Shown in pieces: positions 26,507-35,516 of a DNA stretch of 64,000 bases. Where the stretch lies: the NCBI RefSeq assembly GCF_900101685.1, contig NZ_FMZZ01000001.1:186001-250000 (forward strand), written 5' to 3'. The position numbers and the translations under genes were made by a program. The notes beneath the pieces are model-generated. The model was not told the DNA's origin. It searched no databases and worked only from the letters and a program-made list of their open reading frames with translations. The DNA comes from Actinokineospora iranica. Its GTDB lineage: Bacteria > Actinomycetota > Actinomycetes > Mycobacteriales > Pseudonocardiaceae. Position 1 is the stretch's first letter, and each line of letters opens with the position of its first letter.

Positions 26507-26539
26507 GAGGCCCTTCCTGGGGTCCTCGCCCCGGGTCGT

Positions 26540-26692
26540 GGGTCGCGACGGCCGGAGTGTCCTGGCTTCCGGATCGCCGCTCCCCCTGGCCTTCCGGCTC
26601 GCGCCGTGGCCGATCTCAGGGCTCGCTCCCCGGTGACAGTGGCGGGACCGCGCCGGAATCGCACCGGCTTCCTCCACATGCCATCGCTGTGT
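26540..26692 (-). promoter_or_regulatory. Cobalamin riboswitch of cobN
   Basis: Read on the minus strand, the leader has GGAAGCCGGTGCGATTCCGG, the conserved GCGGTCCCGCCACTGT core (GCCACTG at 26644-26638) and the B12 box AGCCAGGACAC (26567-26557). These are the defining elements of adenosylcobalamin riboswitches. It ends about 35 bases before the cobN ATG, so it can expose or hide the ribosome site or terminate transcription. The effect should be repression by cobalamin. Confidence 0.93.
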
Positions 26693-26702
26693 CGGGCTCA
26701 CC

Positions 26703-26709
26703 CTATATT
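26703..26709. promoter_or_regulatory. Shared AT box between cobG and the cobN riboswitch
   Basis: CTATATT is the only AT run in the short gap between the divergent transcripts. On the plus strand TATATT lies seven bases before the cobG GTG, as a -10 for a leaderless message. On the minus strand the same bases (AATATAG) lie about a dozen bases before the riboswitch. Confidence 0.5.
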
Positions 26710-26715
26710 CGAGCG

Positions 26716-27834
26716 GTGCCTTCCTCCCAGCGCCGAACGGGCGCCGACGCCTGCCCGGGCGCGCTCGACGTGCACCGGGCGGCCGACGGCGGGCTGGCGC
26801 GCATCCGGGTTCCCGGTGGTCTGCTGCGTGCCGAGCAGCTTGCCGCCGTCGCGGAATCGGCCGCCGACCTGGGCGACGGCACGCTGGAACTGACCTCCCG
26901 GGCCAACCTGCAAGTGCGCGGGCTGGCCCTCGGGGCGGAGGTCGACTTGGCCGCGCGGCTGGCCGAGGTCGGGCTGCTGCCGTCGCTGACGCACGAGAAA
27001 GTGCGCAACATCATGGCCTCCCCGCTGGGTCCGGTGGAGCAGGCGGCGGCGCTGGACGAGGCGCTGTGCGCGAGACCGGAGCTGGCGGGGCTTCCCGGCC
27101 GGTTCCTGTTCGTCCTCGATGACGGGCGCGGGGATGTGGCGTGGCTGGGCGCGGACGTGGCGGCGCTGCCGGTCGGCGACCAGGTGGCGCTGCTGTTGGG
27201 TGGCCGGGACTTCGGCGTGCGGCTCGGGCCGGGCGAGGTCGTGCCCGCGATGCTGGCGGCCGCGGCGGCGTTCCTGGAACTGCGCGCCGAGCAGTGGCGG
27301 ATCGCCGAACTCGGGCCGGATGTGGCGAAGATCGCCGCCGCGCTCGGCGCGAGCGACGAGCGGGTGGCCATCGGGGCGCCGCCGTCGGTCGGTCCGCTCG
27401 GGCCGGTCGAGTTCGCCGACGGCACACCGGGTCTTGGCGCGGTCGCGCCGCTGGGGCGGCTCACCGGCGAGCAGGCGTCCGCGCTCGGCGACGTGGTGCT
27501 CACGCCGTGGCGCGGCCTGGTGGCGCGCGGGCGTGGCCCGCTGCCCGCCGGGCTGGTGACCGACCCGGCCGCGCCGGGCATCGGCGTGACCGCCTGCGCC
27601 GGGCGGCCGGGGTGCGCGAAGGCGCTGGCCGACGTGCGGTCGGCCGCGCTGGGAATGCCCGCGGGGCCGGGGCGGCCGGTGCACTGGTCGGGCTGCGCCC
27701 GGCGGTGCGGGCGGCCTGCGGGAGATGTGCTCGACGTGGTGGCCACCGAGGACGGCTACCTCGTCGGGGGCCGGGCGACGCCCGGCGACCAGGCGGCCAT
27801 GGTGGCCGCGGGGAGAAGGCAGGAGCAACAGTGA
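26716..27834 (+). CDS. cobG: Precorrin-3B synthase CobG
   Basis: The 372-residue protein is related to nitrite/sulfite reductase: ferredoxin-like halves ([14 protein letters not shown]) and a siroheme/4Fe-4S-type Cys set at Cys294, Cys300, Cys327 and Cys331. CobG uses O2 to hydroxylate precorrin-3A and form the lactone that enables ring contraction, marking the aerobic pathway. The GTG at 26716 was chosen because it follows directly on a TATATT box; upstream frame runs into the divergent riboswitch. The stop overlaps the cobH start as GTGA. Confidence 0.87.
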   Translation: MPSSQRRTGADACPGALDVHRAADGGLARIRVPGGLLRAEQLAAVAESAADLGDGTLELTSRANLQVRGLALGAEVDLAARLAEVGLLPSLTHEKVRNIMASPLGPVEQAAALDEALCARPELAGLPGRFLFVLDDGRGDVAWLGADVAALPVGDQVALLLGGRDFGVRLGPGEVVPAMLAAAAAFLELRAEQWRIAELGPDVAKIAAALGASDERVAIGAPPSVGPLGPVEFADGTPGLGAVAPLGRLTGEQASALGDVVLTPWRGLVARGRGPLPAGLVTDPAAPGIGVTACAGRPGCAKALADVRSAALGMPAGPGRPVHWSGCARRCGRPAGDVLDVVATEDGYLVGGRATPGDQAAMVAAGRRQEQQ

Positions 27835-28451
27835 TCGACTACATCCGGGACGGCGCGGAGATCTACCGCCGCTCGTTCGCCACGATCCGCGCGGAGGCCG
27901 ACCTGTCGGGGCTGCCCACGGACGTGGCGCGCGTGGTGGTCCGCATGATCCACGCCTGTGGGATGGTCGACCTGGTGCGGGACGTGGCCTACTCCCCCGA
28001 CGTCGTCGCCGCGGCGCGCGCGGCGCTGCTCGCGGGCGCGCCGGTGCTGTGCGACGCGCACATGGTCGCCTCCGGGATCACCCGCAAGCGGCTCCCCGCC
28101 GACAACGAGGTGATCTGCACCCTGTCCGACCCGCGCGTCCCGGCCCTGGCCGAGGAACTGGGCGACACCCGCAGCGCCGCGGCCCTGGAGCTGTGGCGCG
28201 ACCGCCTCGACGGCGCGGTCGTCGCGATCGGCAACGCGCCGACCGCCCTGTTCCGGCTGCTGAACATGATCGACGCGGGCGCCGCCAAGCCCGCCGCCGT
28301 GCTCGGCCTGCCGGTCGGGTTCATCGGCGCGGCCGAGTCGAAGGACGCGCTCGCCGCGTTCCCGATCCCGCACCTGGTCGTGCGCGGCAGGCGCGGCGGC
28401 AGCGCCATGGCCGTCGCCGCGGTCAACGCGATCGCGAGCGAGGAAGAATGA
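27831..28451 (+). CDS. cobH: Precorrin-8X methylmutase CobH
   Basis: The 206-residue protein moves the C11 methyl group to C12, giving hydrogenobyrinic acid. The catalytic His is in [14 protein letters not shown]; other family blocks are [31 protein letters not shown] and [13 protein letters not shown]. Length is normal. The GTG start overlaps the cobG stop, and the stop overlaps the cobIJ ATG, so cobG-cobH-cobIJ form a tightly coupled operon. Confidence 0.95.
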   Translation: MIDYIRDGAEIYRRSFATIRAEADLSGLPTDVARVVVRMIHACGMVDLVRDVAYSPDVVAAARAALLAGAPVLCDAHMVASGITRKRLPADNEVICTLSDPRVPALAEELGDTRSAAALELWRDRLDGAVVAIGNAPTALFRLLNMIDAGAAKPAAVLGLPVGFIGAAESKDALAAFPIPHLVVRGRRGGSAMAVAAVNAIASEEE

Positions 28452-29953
28452 CCGGCACCCTCTACGGCGTCGGCCTCGGCCCCGGCGACCCCGACCTGGT
28501 GACCGTCAAGGCCGCCCGGCTGATCTCCGCCGCCAACGTGATCGCCTACCACAGCGCCCGGCACGGCCGGTCCATCGCGCGCGGCGTCGCCGCGCCGTAT
28601 CTGCGCGACGGGCAGATCGAAGAGCAGCTGATCTACCCGCTGACCGTCGAGACCACCGACCACCCCGGCGGCTACGCGGGCGCCATCGCCGAGTTCTACG
28701 AGCACAGCGCCGCGCGGCTGGCCGCGCATCTCGACGCGGGCCGCGACGTGGTGGTCCTCGCCGAGGGCGACCCGCTGTTCTACGGGTCCTACATGCACAT
28801 GCACAAGCGGCTGTGCGACCGGTACCGCACCGAGGTCGTCCCCGGTGTGACCTCGGTCAGCGCCGCGGCGGCGGTGCTGGGCAGGCCGCTGGTCGAGGGC
28901 GAGGAAGTGCTGACCGTGCTGCCGGGGACGCTGCCAGCCGAGGACCTGGCGCGGCACCTGGCGAGCACGGACTCCGCAGCGGTGCTGAAGCTGGGCCGGA
29001 CGTTCGGCAAGGTCCGCGACGCGTTCGCGGCGGCGGGCAAGCTGGACCGCGCGCTGTATGTCGAGCGGGCGACCTGGGACCAGGGCCGCAGCCTGCCGCT
29101 GTCCGAAGTGGACCCGTCCACGGTGCCGTACTTCTCGTTGGCGCTGCTGCCAAGCCCGGTCAACGACGGCGTCGCGTCCACAGTGGAGCGAGAATCCGCT
29201 ACGCCGGGCGAAGGCGAGGTCGTGGTCGTCGGCACCGGACCGGCCGGGCGGCCGTGGCTGACCCCGGAGGCGCAGGAAGCCCTCGCGGTCGCCGACGACT
29301 TGGTGGGATACAAGACTTATCTCGACCGGGTGCCACCGAACCCGCGCCAGCGCAGGCACGCCTCGGACAACCAGGTGGAGGCCGAGCGCGCCGCGTTCGC
29401 CCTGGACCTGGCCAAGCGCGGCCGCCGGGTCGCGGTGGTCTCCTCCGGCGACCCGGGCGTGTTCGCGATGGCCGCGGCGGTGCTGGAGGTGGCGACCGAT
29501 CCGCAGTGGAAGGACGTGCCCGTCCGGGTGCTGCCCGGCCTGACCGCGGCCCAGGCTGTCGCCAGCCGCGTCGGCGCGCCGCTCGGGCACGACTTCTGCG
29601 TGATCTCGCTGTCGGACCGGCTGAAGCCGTGGGAGGTCATCACCGCCCGGCTCGACGCGGTGGCCGCGGCGGACCTGGTGATCGCCATCTACAACCCGGC
29701 GTCGAAGACCCGCACCTGGCAGCTCGGCGAGGCCCGCGACCTGCTGCTGCGCCACCGCTCCCCGGACACCCCCGTGGTGATCGGCCGCGACGTCGGCGGC
29801 CCGACCGAGAGCGTGCGCGTCCTGCGCCTCGCCGACCTTGATCCGTCCACTGTGGACATGCGGTGCCTGGTGCTGGTCGGCTCGTCGCAGACCCGGACGG
29901 TGGAGCGCGGGGACGGCAGCCAGGTCGTGTTCACCCCGAGGCACTACCCGTAG
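28448..29953 (+). CDS. cobIJ: CobI-CobJ fusion: precorrin-2 C20- and precorrin-3B C17-methyltransferases
   Basis: The 501-residue protein joins two tetrapyrrole methylases. Residues 1 to about 245 are CobI ([45 protein letters not shown]). Residues about 257-501 are CobJ ([66 protein letters not shown]). The CobJ half performs methylation and ring contraction on the CobG product, so co-expression with cobG is logical. Such fusions are common in actinobacteria. Confidence 0.95.
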   Translation: MTGTLYGVGLGPGDPDLVTVKAARLISAANVIAYHSARHGRSIARGVAAPYLRDGQIEEQLIYPLTVETTDHPGGYAGAIAEFYEHSAARLAAHLDAGRDVVVLAEGDPLFYGSYMHMHKRLCDRYRTEVVPGVTSVSAAAAVLGRPLVEGEEVLTVLPGTLPAEDLARHLASTDSAAVLKLGRTFGKVRDAFAAAGKLDRALYVERATWDQGRSLPLSEVDPSTVPYFSLALLPSPVNDGVASTVERESATPGEGEVVVVGTGPAGRPWLTPEAQEALAVADDLVGYKTYLDRVPPNPRQRRHASDNQVEAERAAFALDLAKRGRRVAVVSSGDPGVFAMAAAVLEVATDPQWKDVPVRVLPGLTAAQAVASRVGAPLGHDFCVISLSDRLKPWEVITARLDAVAAADLVIAIYNPASKTRTWQLGEARDLLLRHRSPDTPVVIGRDVGGPTESVRVLRLADLDPSTVDMRCLVLVGSSQTRTVERGDGSQVVFTPRHYP

Positions 29954-29968
29954 CGGTACGGTGGCCGT

Positions 29969-30463
29969 ATGCGCGTGATCTCCCGGCTGGGCGGCCTGCG
30001 GACGGCCGTCACGCTGATGACCCTGTTGACGGCGATCTACCTGCTGCTGGTCGCCGTCAACAACACCACCGACTACCCGACCAACGAGGCGTTCGTCATC
30101 CACGTGCTGGCGATGGACACCACGTTCGGGTCGCCGAACACGATGTGGCGGGCGATCACCGCGCCGTGGGCGGCCACCGCCGCGTACATCGGGATCATCG
30201 TGTGGGAGGCGCTCACCGCCCTCGTGCTGGCGACCGCCACAGTCCAGTTCTTCCGCCGCCAGGACACCGTCGCCCGGCAGTGGGCGACAGCGGGCTGGGT
30301 CATGATGCTGGCCCTGTTCGGCCTGGGCTTCATCGTCATCGGCGGCGAGTGGTTCCTGATGTGGCAGTCCCAGCAGTGGAACGGGCTGCAAGCCGCGCTG
30401 CAGAACGTCATCATCGCGTCGGTGGGCCTGGTCCTGGCCCACCTGCCGCGGCAGACCCGGTAG
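29969..30463 (+). CDS. DUF2165-type small integral membrane protein
   Basis: The 164-residue protein has four predicted membrane segments (about residues 12-32, 68-90, 105-127 and 138-157) and the NNTTDYPTNEAFVIHVLAMDT loop and WEALTALVLA segment of the DUF2165 family. The function is unknown. It begins 15 bases after cobIJ on the same strand and may share its transcript, although nothing ties it to cobalamin. Confidence 0.75.
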   Translation: MRVISRLGGLRTAVTLMTLLTAIYLLLVAVNNTTDYPTNEAFVIHVLAMDTTFGSPNTMWRAITAPWAATAAYIGIIVWEALTALVLATATVQFFRRQDTVARQWATAGWVMMLALFGLGFIVIGGEWFLMWQSQQWNGLQAALQNVIIASVGLVLAHLPRQTR

Positions 30464-30596
30464 ACGTCGAAGGGTTCTGGCTCACCCTCGGCGACCTGAC
30501 CGGGCAGCCGGTCTGCCCTACCGATGCCCAGGCGGCCGTTCCGGGCGTTCTCGTCCTGCCCAAGGCTGGAAGGCGATCGTCCAGCCAAGGAGGGGC

Positions 30597-31871
30597 ATGA
30601 AAGCGCACAGGCGGGAAGGCCGGTCGAAGGAGCCGAGGGAGGAACAGCGCACCTCGCGGGAGCACCAGAACTCCGCGGCCACGCGAATCCTGGCGCTGCA
30701 GCGGGCCGCGGGCAACGCCGCCGTGACGGACATGCTCGCCGACCGGCCCACCGTGCAGCGGGTCGAGACACCGGGGCGGCCCCGCGGGGCGGTGGCGCGT
30801 GAACAGGCGATGAGCGCGACCTACGGCATCCGGATCGGGCCGGGGCCGGGCGGCGGGGCGCACTTCACCAACGCGATGCTCGACCAGATCGACGCGGCGC
30901 TGCGGGAGCTGCCGTTGTCGGACCTGAGGGACAACGAGCACCTTCTCGCGATCGAGATGGACGACAACCAGGACGGCAGCACCAGCGAGTACCGCGAGGA
31001 CCAGCAAACCGTGGCCATCGTGCGCCCGGTGCTCGCGGGCGGGGTCCGCGCGCCGCAGTGGCTCTACGCGCGGCTCAACCGCAGCAGCGCGTGGCAGCGC
31101 GGGCAGATGGACCGGGGCGCGCTTTCCGGCTACGAAGGCGTGAGCCGCGGCGGCGACCGCGCGCTGGGCATCGGCCGGGGCGAGCGGCACGTGATGGGCG
31201 GGACCTCCGACGCGCTCGCGCACGGCAACCTGGTCGAGTGGACCGTGCGGCACGAGGTCGGGCACTCGGTGGACCTGATGGTCGCCTGGGAGCGCGACCT
31301 GGCGGGCGAGGAACGCTTCGGCGGCTGGCGCACCTACGACAACGGGCTCGACCTCGACGAGGTCGCCGAAGCCGTCCTCACCCGCGCGGGCCTGCACACG
31401 GTCAACCCGGCGGGCCACCGGCAAGCGGTCACAACGCTGTCCGGGCTGCTGCGCCCCCGGTCCGCGCGGGAGAACGCCGCGGGCAACGAGAGCAGGCTGC
31501 ACCGCTTCCTCGCCCGCTACCAGCCGCACCTGGACGCCGCGGCCCACGCCGAGCGCAGCGCCCTGGTGCTCCGCTTCGTGCGGCTGGCCCTGGCCCAACC
31601 CTGGACCCTGGACGACGGCGGCGCCCCCATCCTGGACGTCGACGGCCGCACCTTCCACGTCGACCACTACGACACCTGGGTCAGCTACTCCACCGCTCAG
31701 CGCAGACAGCACGCGTTGTCCAACTACCAGTTCTCGACCCCCAGGGAATGGTTCGCCGAGGCCTACGCGGCCTACTACGACCCCGCCGAAGGCGTCCGCG
31801 ACCGGCTCAGCGCCGAGGTCCGGGCCTGGTTCGCCACGATTCCGCGGCAGCGGCCCGCCGACCAGGAGTAA
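30597..31871 (+). CDS. Putative zinc metalloprotease with an LQRAAGN leader motif
   Basis: The 424-residue protein starts with a charged ~30-residue leader followed by RILALQRAAGNAAVTDML (about residues 30-47). This LQR-x2-GN-x2-V signature recurs in actinobacterial proteins linked to extracellular contractile injection systems (DUF4157 and relatives). The C-terminal part has HEVGH at residues 219-223 and, near the end, REWFAEAYAAYY with Glu388, matching a gluzincin zinc site (two His plus a distant Glu). There is no signal peptide. The ATG follows CAAGGAGGGGC. The proposed role as an injected protease effector is inference; no contractile-system structural genes are in the window. Confidence 0.7.
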   Translation: MKAHRREGRSKEPREEQRTSREHQNSAATRILALQRAAGNAAVTDMLADRPTVQRVETPGRPRGAVAREQAMSATYGIRIGPGPGGGAHFTNAMLDQIDAALRELPLSDLRDNEHLLAIEMDDNQDGSTSEYREDQQTVAIVRPVLAGGVRAPQWLYARLNRSSAWQRGQMDRGALSGYEGVSRGGDRALGIGRGERHVMGGTSDALAHGNLVEWTVRHEVGHSVDLMVAWERDLAGEERFGGWRTYDNGLDLDEVAEAVLTRAGLHTVNPAGHRQAVTTLSGLLRPRSARENAAGNESRLHRFLARYQPHLDAAAHAERSALVLRFVRLALAQPWTLDDGGAPILDVDGRTFHVDHYDTWVSYSTAQRRQHALSNYQFSTPREWFAEAYAAYYDPAEGVRDRLSAEVRAWFATIPRQRPADQE

Positions 31872-31911
31872 CGTCGCCCGCACTGACGGGACGACCTCAG
31901 CGAGGACCGTG

Positions 31912-32481
31912 ATGGGAAAAATCGTCTTGGCGATGTCGGTGTCCGCCGACGGCTTCTTCGAGGGCCCCAACCGGGAAATCGACTGGCACCTGGTCGACGA
32001 CGAGTTGCACCGGCATTTCAACGAATACCTCAAGACGGCGAGCGCGTTTCTCGACGGTCGCGTCACCTATGAGCTGATGGCCGATTTCTGGCCCACCGCC
32101 GACGCTGATCCCGCCACCGGCCACGTCGAGGCCGAGTTCGCCAGGATCTGGCGGGAAACGCCGAAAATCGTGTTCTCCAGGACCCTCCGGCAAGCGGAGT
32201 GGAGCACGACCATCAAACGCGAGGTGGTCGCCGAGGAGGTCCGGGCGTTGCGGGCCCGATCCGGCGGCGACCTCGCGCTGGGCGGCGCCAACCTCGCCGC
32301 CACGTTCCGCGACCTTGATTTGATCGATGAGTACCGGCTTTATGTCCACCCGGTCCTCATCGGCCGCGGCCACCGCCTCTTCCGCGACGCGGACACCATG
32401 ACCAGCCTCGAACTCATCGAGACCCGAACCTTCGGCAGCGGAGTCGTCCTGCTGCGCTATCAGCGCTCCGGGTCGCGGTAA
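31912..32481 (+). CDS. RibD C-terminal / dihydrofolate-reductase-like protein
   Basis: The 189-residue protein has the DHFR-like fold of the RibD_C family: KIVLAMSVSADGFFEGPNRE, FLDGRVTYELMADFWP, and GDLALGGANLAATFRDLDLIDEYRLYVHPVLIG, the NADPH-binding region (written here in overlapping blocks). Stand-alone members are numerous in actinobacteria and mostly uncharacterised; some reduce nitro or lactone compounds. The ATG at 31912 was chosen over the adjoining GTG at 31909. Confidence 0.84.
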   Translation: MGKIVLAMSVSADGFFEGPNREIDWHLVDDELHRHFNEYLKTASAFLDGRVTYELMADFWPTADADPATGHVEAEFARIWRETPKIVFSRTLRQAEWSTTIKREVVAEEVRALRARSGGDLALGGANLAATFRDLDLIDEYRLYVHPVLIGRGHRLFRDADTMTSLELIETRTFGSGVVLLRYQRSGSR

Positions 32482-32586
32482 AGCCACAACGGACAGCCAT
32501 CTGGGACGGCCCGATTCACCTCCCGGTAACGCCTCCGCCGATTCGCCGATGCACTGGCAGATCCCGTTGAGCGTCTGGAGTGCGAC

Positions 32587-33579
32587 ATGGTGGAGAACTC
32601 GTCGGCCGGTCTGGTCATGTTGGCGGCCGAGGTGACCGTCGCGGTCACCCGCGAGGAACACCATCAGTCCGTGTTGGCCCGTTACCCGGTGGCCCCGGGA
32701 TCGCAGCGGCAGGTGGCTGTCGAGTTGGGCCGGTGCGTTGTGGGCTCAGGGAAGCACCGCGGCAAGCCCGCCATCGAGGTGCGCCTCGACGGACGCCGCG
32801 TCGGCGAGTTGACCCACCTGATGTCGCAGCGCTACGGCGCCCTCGTCGCCCAGGTCACGGACGCGGGCGGCAGGCCGGGCTGCGCGGCGACCATCCAGTC
32901 CGGACCGAGGGGCCTGGAACTCGTCCTCCGCCTGCCCCGCGACGCCGAGCGCGCCTGCGTCGTGCCGCCCCCGGCCGGTCCGGTGGCCGACATGCCGCCC
33001 GTGCCGCCGCGGGAGCCGTATGCCGCGACGCCCATGCCCGCCGTTCCCCAGCAGCGCCGTCGTGGCTCCGCGCGTCCCGCCTGGATCGCCGCCGCGGTGA
33101 TCGCCGTGGCGCTGGTCGCCGCCATCGCCAACGACGACGAGTCCCCCTCGTCCACCTCCGCGCAGGTCCGCGCCACCACGACCACCGCCGCCCAGCCGAC
33201 CACGACCAGCCGGGCCACCACGACTCAGGCCACCACGACCACCACCCCGGCCCCGACCACCACAACGATCGCCCCCGCCGCCCCCGAGCCCGCGGTCCCG
33301 CTGACCACCACGCCGCTGACCACCACGCCGAAGACGACCACCCGCAAGGCCGCCACCACCACGAAGCCCGCCACCCAGGCCCCGCCGCCGCCAGCGGCCG
33401 AGCCCGCGCCGCAGTCCAAGTGCGACCCCAACTACAGCGGCTGCGTCCCCGTCGCCAGCGACGTCGACTGCGCGGGCGGCACCGGCAACGGCCCGGCCTA
33501 CGTCGCGGGCCCCGTCCGCGTCATCGGCCGCGACATCTACGGCCTCGACCACAACAAAGACGGCGTCGGCTGCGAGTAG
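32587..33579 (+). CDS. Membrane-anchored protein with C-terminal excalibur domain
   Basis: The 330-residue protein has an N-terminal globular domain (about 1-125), a Pro-rich stretch, one membrane helix (PAWIAAAVIAVALVAAIA, about 168-185), a long Thr/Pro-rich linker with repeated TTT blocks, and a C-terminal excalibur domain (CDPNYSGCVP ... DVDCAGG ... DHNKDGVGCE), with DxNxDGxGC resembling a calcium-binding loop. It is probably displayed outside the membrane. The linker is typical of cell-wall-spanning proteins. Partners are unknown. Confidence 0.8.
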   Translation: MVENSSAGLVMLAAEVTVAVTREEHHQSVLARYPVAPGSQRQVAVELGRCVVGSGKHRGKPAIEVRLDGRRVGELTHLMSQRYGALVAQVTDAGGRPGCAATIQSGPRGLELVLRLPRDAERACVVPPPAGPVADMPPVPPREPYAATPMPAVPQQRRRGSARPAWIAAAVIAVALVAAIANDDESPSSTSAQVRATTTTAAQPTTTSRATTTQATTTTTPAPTTTTIAPAAPEPAVPLTTTPLTTTPKTTTRKAATTTKPATQAPPPPAAEPAPQSKCDPNYSGCVPVASDVDCAGGTGNGPAYVAGPVRVIGRDIYGLDHNKDGVGCE

Positions 33580-33586
33580 CGGCGGC

Positions 33587-33946
33587 TCAGAGGTCGGGGC
33601 TGGGCGCGAACGGGTCGAACGTCTCGTCCTCGGCGAGGGCGGTGGAGATCGCCTCCCGGTTCTCCTCTGCCATCCGTTCGAGGTGGCCGCGCAACAGGTT
33701 CGCGTTGGGCGACTCGCCCGCGAAGATCGCGCGCCAGGAGTCCTGGCCGCTCTCCACCCGCCGGGCGAGTTCCCGCATGTCGTCGCCGAGTTCGCCGCGC
33801 CGCGCCGCGTCCTGCAGGGCTTGCAGTTCCTCCCGGGTCGGCTCGTTCGCCCGCTGGAACCGGTACAGGTCCTCCTGCGCCCGGCCGATCACGGCGTCGA
33901 GTTCGGCGATGGCCGCCTGGATGCGGTCCTCAGCGCCCGGCATCAT
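33587..33946 (-). CDS. Small helical protein of a type-VII-like cassette
   Basis: The 119-residue, mostly helical acidic protein contains repeated amphipathic helices (RIQAAIAELDAVIGRAQEDL, REELQALQDAARRGELGD) and QDSWRAIFAGESPNANLLR. The family is not recognised. The ATG at 33946 (of ATGATG) overlaps the stop of the larger upstream gene by four bases, so they are coupled. It may act as a chaperone or partner for that protein; this is inferred from the arrangement. Confidence 0.6.
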   Translation of the reverse strand: MMPGAEDRIQAAIAELDAVIGRAQEDLYRFQRANEPTREELQALQDAARRGELGDDMRELARRVESGQDSWRAIFAGESPNANLLRGHLERMAEENREAISTALAEDETFDPFAPSPDL

Positions 33947-34971
33947 CCGCCCACCCCCGCCGGGGTCGGCGCGGGCGCGGTGGCCGGGGCGGGCGGCAGC
34001 GACTCGGCGTTGAAGGCGGACGCGCACATCTTGATCGTGTCCACGACCAGCTTGAGCACGTCCCAGAACACGGTGATGACCTTGCGCGCGTTATTGATCA
34101 TCGTGATGGCCTGCTTGACCGAGTTGATCAGCTTCCACTGCCCGTACAGGGGAATCGCCGCGTTGCTCAGCCCGGCGGAGACGACGTCGATCACGGTCTT
34201 GATGATGTCGACCACGACCTGGGCCATCTTGACCGCCTGGTCGACCATGGACTTCAGGTGCGCGGACATCTGGCGCATCTTGGCGGCCTGGTCGACCAGG
34301 CAGGCGCTCCACTTGCCCATCTGCGTCGCCGACGCGGCCGACGCCGGGCCCATCCAGGTCCGGGCGATCGCCGCGCTGCCCGACTTGAGGTTCGCCTCGA
34401 CCGCCTCGACGCAGGCGGCGACGCACTCCCACGCGATCGCCTGCATGGTCGCCTTGTTGACGTCGCCTGCGATCCACTTGGTGACGTACTCGCGCGGGTC
34501 CGGGCCACCGACCCAGATGACCAGCTCGCAGACCTTGTCGAGGATCCACCCGAAGGACACCTCGGGCAGCGTGATGTTGGCCGTGCTCGGCGTGGTCAGC
34601 TTCGTCTGCGCGGTGACGCCGTCCTCGAAGCCGTTGGCGACGCCGTCGTCGGAGGCGTGCAGGGCGCCGGAGCCACCGAGCTCGACGAACCGGTCGCGGC
34701 CCTGCCGGTCGGCATCCTGGTAGGCGTCCGCGCTCGCGCTGAGCGCCCGCTGCTCCTGGCCCATGCCGGAGCTGTCGCTCTCCAGGATGCCGTGCATCTT
34801 CGGCAGCAGCGCGGCGTAGTCGCCGGTGATCAGCTCCAGGATCGCGCCGAAGTCGGCGTCAGCGATATGGGAACTGGCGTACCCGTGCGCCGCGCCGAGG
34901 TCGGCGGACCCGCGCCCGGTCTGCGCGGCCCACCCCCGCAGGTCACTCAGCTCCACCGTCACATCTGTCAT
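33943..34971 (-). CDS. EspC/WXG100-like candidate type VII secretion substrate
   Basis: The 342-residue protein begins with a helical region like EspC/ESX-associated proteins (VELSDLRGWAAQTGRGSADL ... LPKMHGILESDSSGMGQEQRAL ... ADAYQDADRQ). In the middle it has TWMGPASAASATQMGKW, then long amphipathic helices rich in Val and Met (KSMVDQAVKMAQVVVDIIKT), ending in a Pro/Ala tail. There is no signal peptide. Architecture and gene order match ESX-secreted helical-bundle proteins of actinobacteria, but no ESX core gene is in the window. Confidence 0.6.
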   Translation of the reverse strand: MTDVTVELSDLRGWAAQTGRGSADLGAAHGYASSHIADADFGAILELITGDYAALLPKMHGILESDSSGMGQEQRALSASADAYQDADRQGRDRFVELGGSGALHASDDGVANGFEDGVTAQTKLTTPSTANITLPEVSFGWILDKVCELVIWVGGPDPREYVTKWIAGDVNKATMQAIAWECVAACVEAVEANLKSGSAAIARTWMGPASAASATQMGKWSACLVDQAAKMRQMSAHLKSMVDQAVKMAQVVVDIIKTVIDVVSAGLSNAAIPLYGQWKLINSVKQAITMINNARKVITVFWDVLKLVVDTIKMCASAFNAESLPPAPATAPAPTPAGVGG

Positions 34972-34982
34972 CGCGCCGCCAA

Positions 34983-35381
34983 TCAGTGCGTCTTCCAGAA
35001 CAGAATCATGTACGCCGCCTGAACGGCGATCACCACGGCGATGACGGCCCACTGCCTGCCGAACGACCAGTGCCGGATCAGGGCGACCGCGACCAGTCCC
35101 ACGCCGACCACACCGGACACGATCCCCGCCGCCGCCCACACCGCGTCACCGGAGGTCGCCGCCATCACCGCGACGATCACCGAGAACACCACTGCTCCGG
35201 TTTTCAGCGCGTCCCGCAGGAACCCCTCGGCCAGCGCCACCAGCGCCCGCGGGGCGAACCCGGCCATCGCCTTGCGACGGTCCCCGGGGGTCTGGGCCCG
35301 GTCCACCGCGTCGGCCTGCCGATAGGCCTCGCGAAACAGCGGCCCGTCTTCCTCGGTCGGCTCGGAACCTCGTCCCGCCAT
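34983..35381 (-). CDS. Small membrane protein, first gene of the cassette
   Basis: The 132-residue protein has a charged N-terminus (about 1-45), an amphipathic region, and three hydrophobic segments (GAVVFSVIVAVMAATSG, AAAGIVSGVVGVGLVAVALI, VIAVVIAVQAAYMILFW). It is not recognised. The ATG at 35381 follows GAGGAGAGGAAGG. Its stop is 11 bases before the start of the EspC-like gene, so the three genes form one operon. The possible role of a membrane partner is a guess. Confidence 0.6.
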   Translation of the reverse strand: MAGRGSEPTEEDGPLFREAYRQADAVDRAQTPGDRRKAMAGFAPRALVALAEGFLRDALKTGAVVFSVIVAVMAATSGDAVWAAAGIVSGVVGVGLVAVALIRHWSFGRQWAVIAVVIAVQAAYMILFWKTH

Positions 35382-35516
35382 GGACGCCTTCCTCTCCTCG
35401 ACCCGCCGCCGCGGCACCCCTGCGACGCGCCAGGCCCCGCCACGGTTCCACCGCGCCCCAGAATGCCCGAGCCCCCACCCGCCCGCCGCGACGGGTCCAC
35501 CCGCCGCGTGGTCGGC

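Noticed and set aside
22859-26893. Very long plus-strand open frame antisense to cobN
   Set aside because: It mirrors the third-position GC bias of cobN. Its product is a low-complexity Gly/Arg/Val-rich sequence with no family motif, while the opposite strand encodes a complete CobN.
33160-33400. Repeated ACCACCACG blocks resembling a short-repeat array
   Set aside because: They are Thr codons of the linker of the excalibur protein, in frame, without unique spacers; not a CRISPR array.
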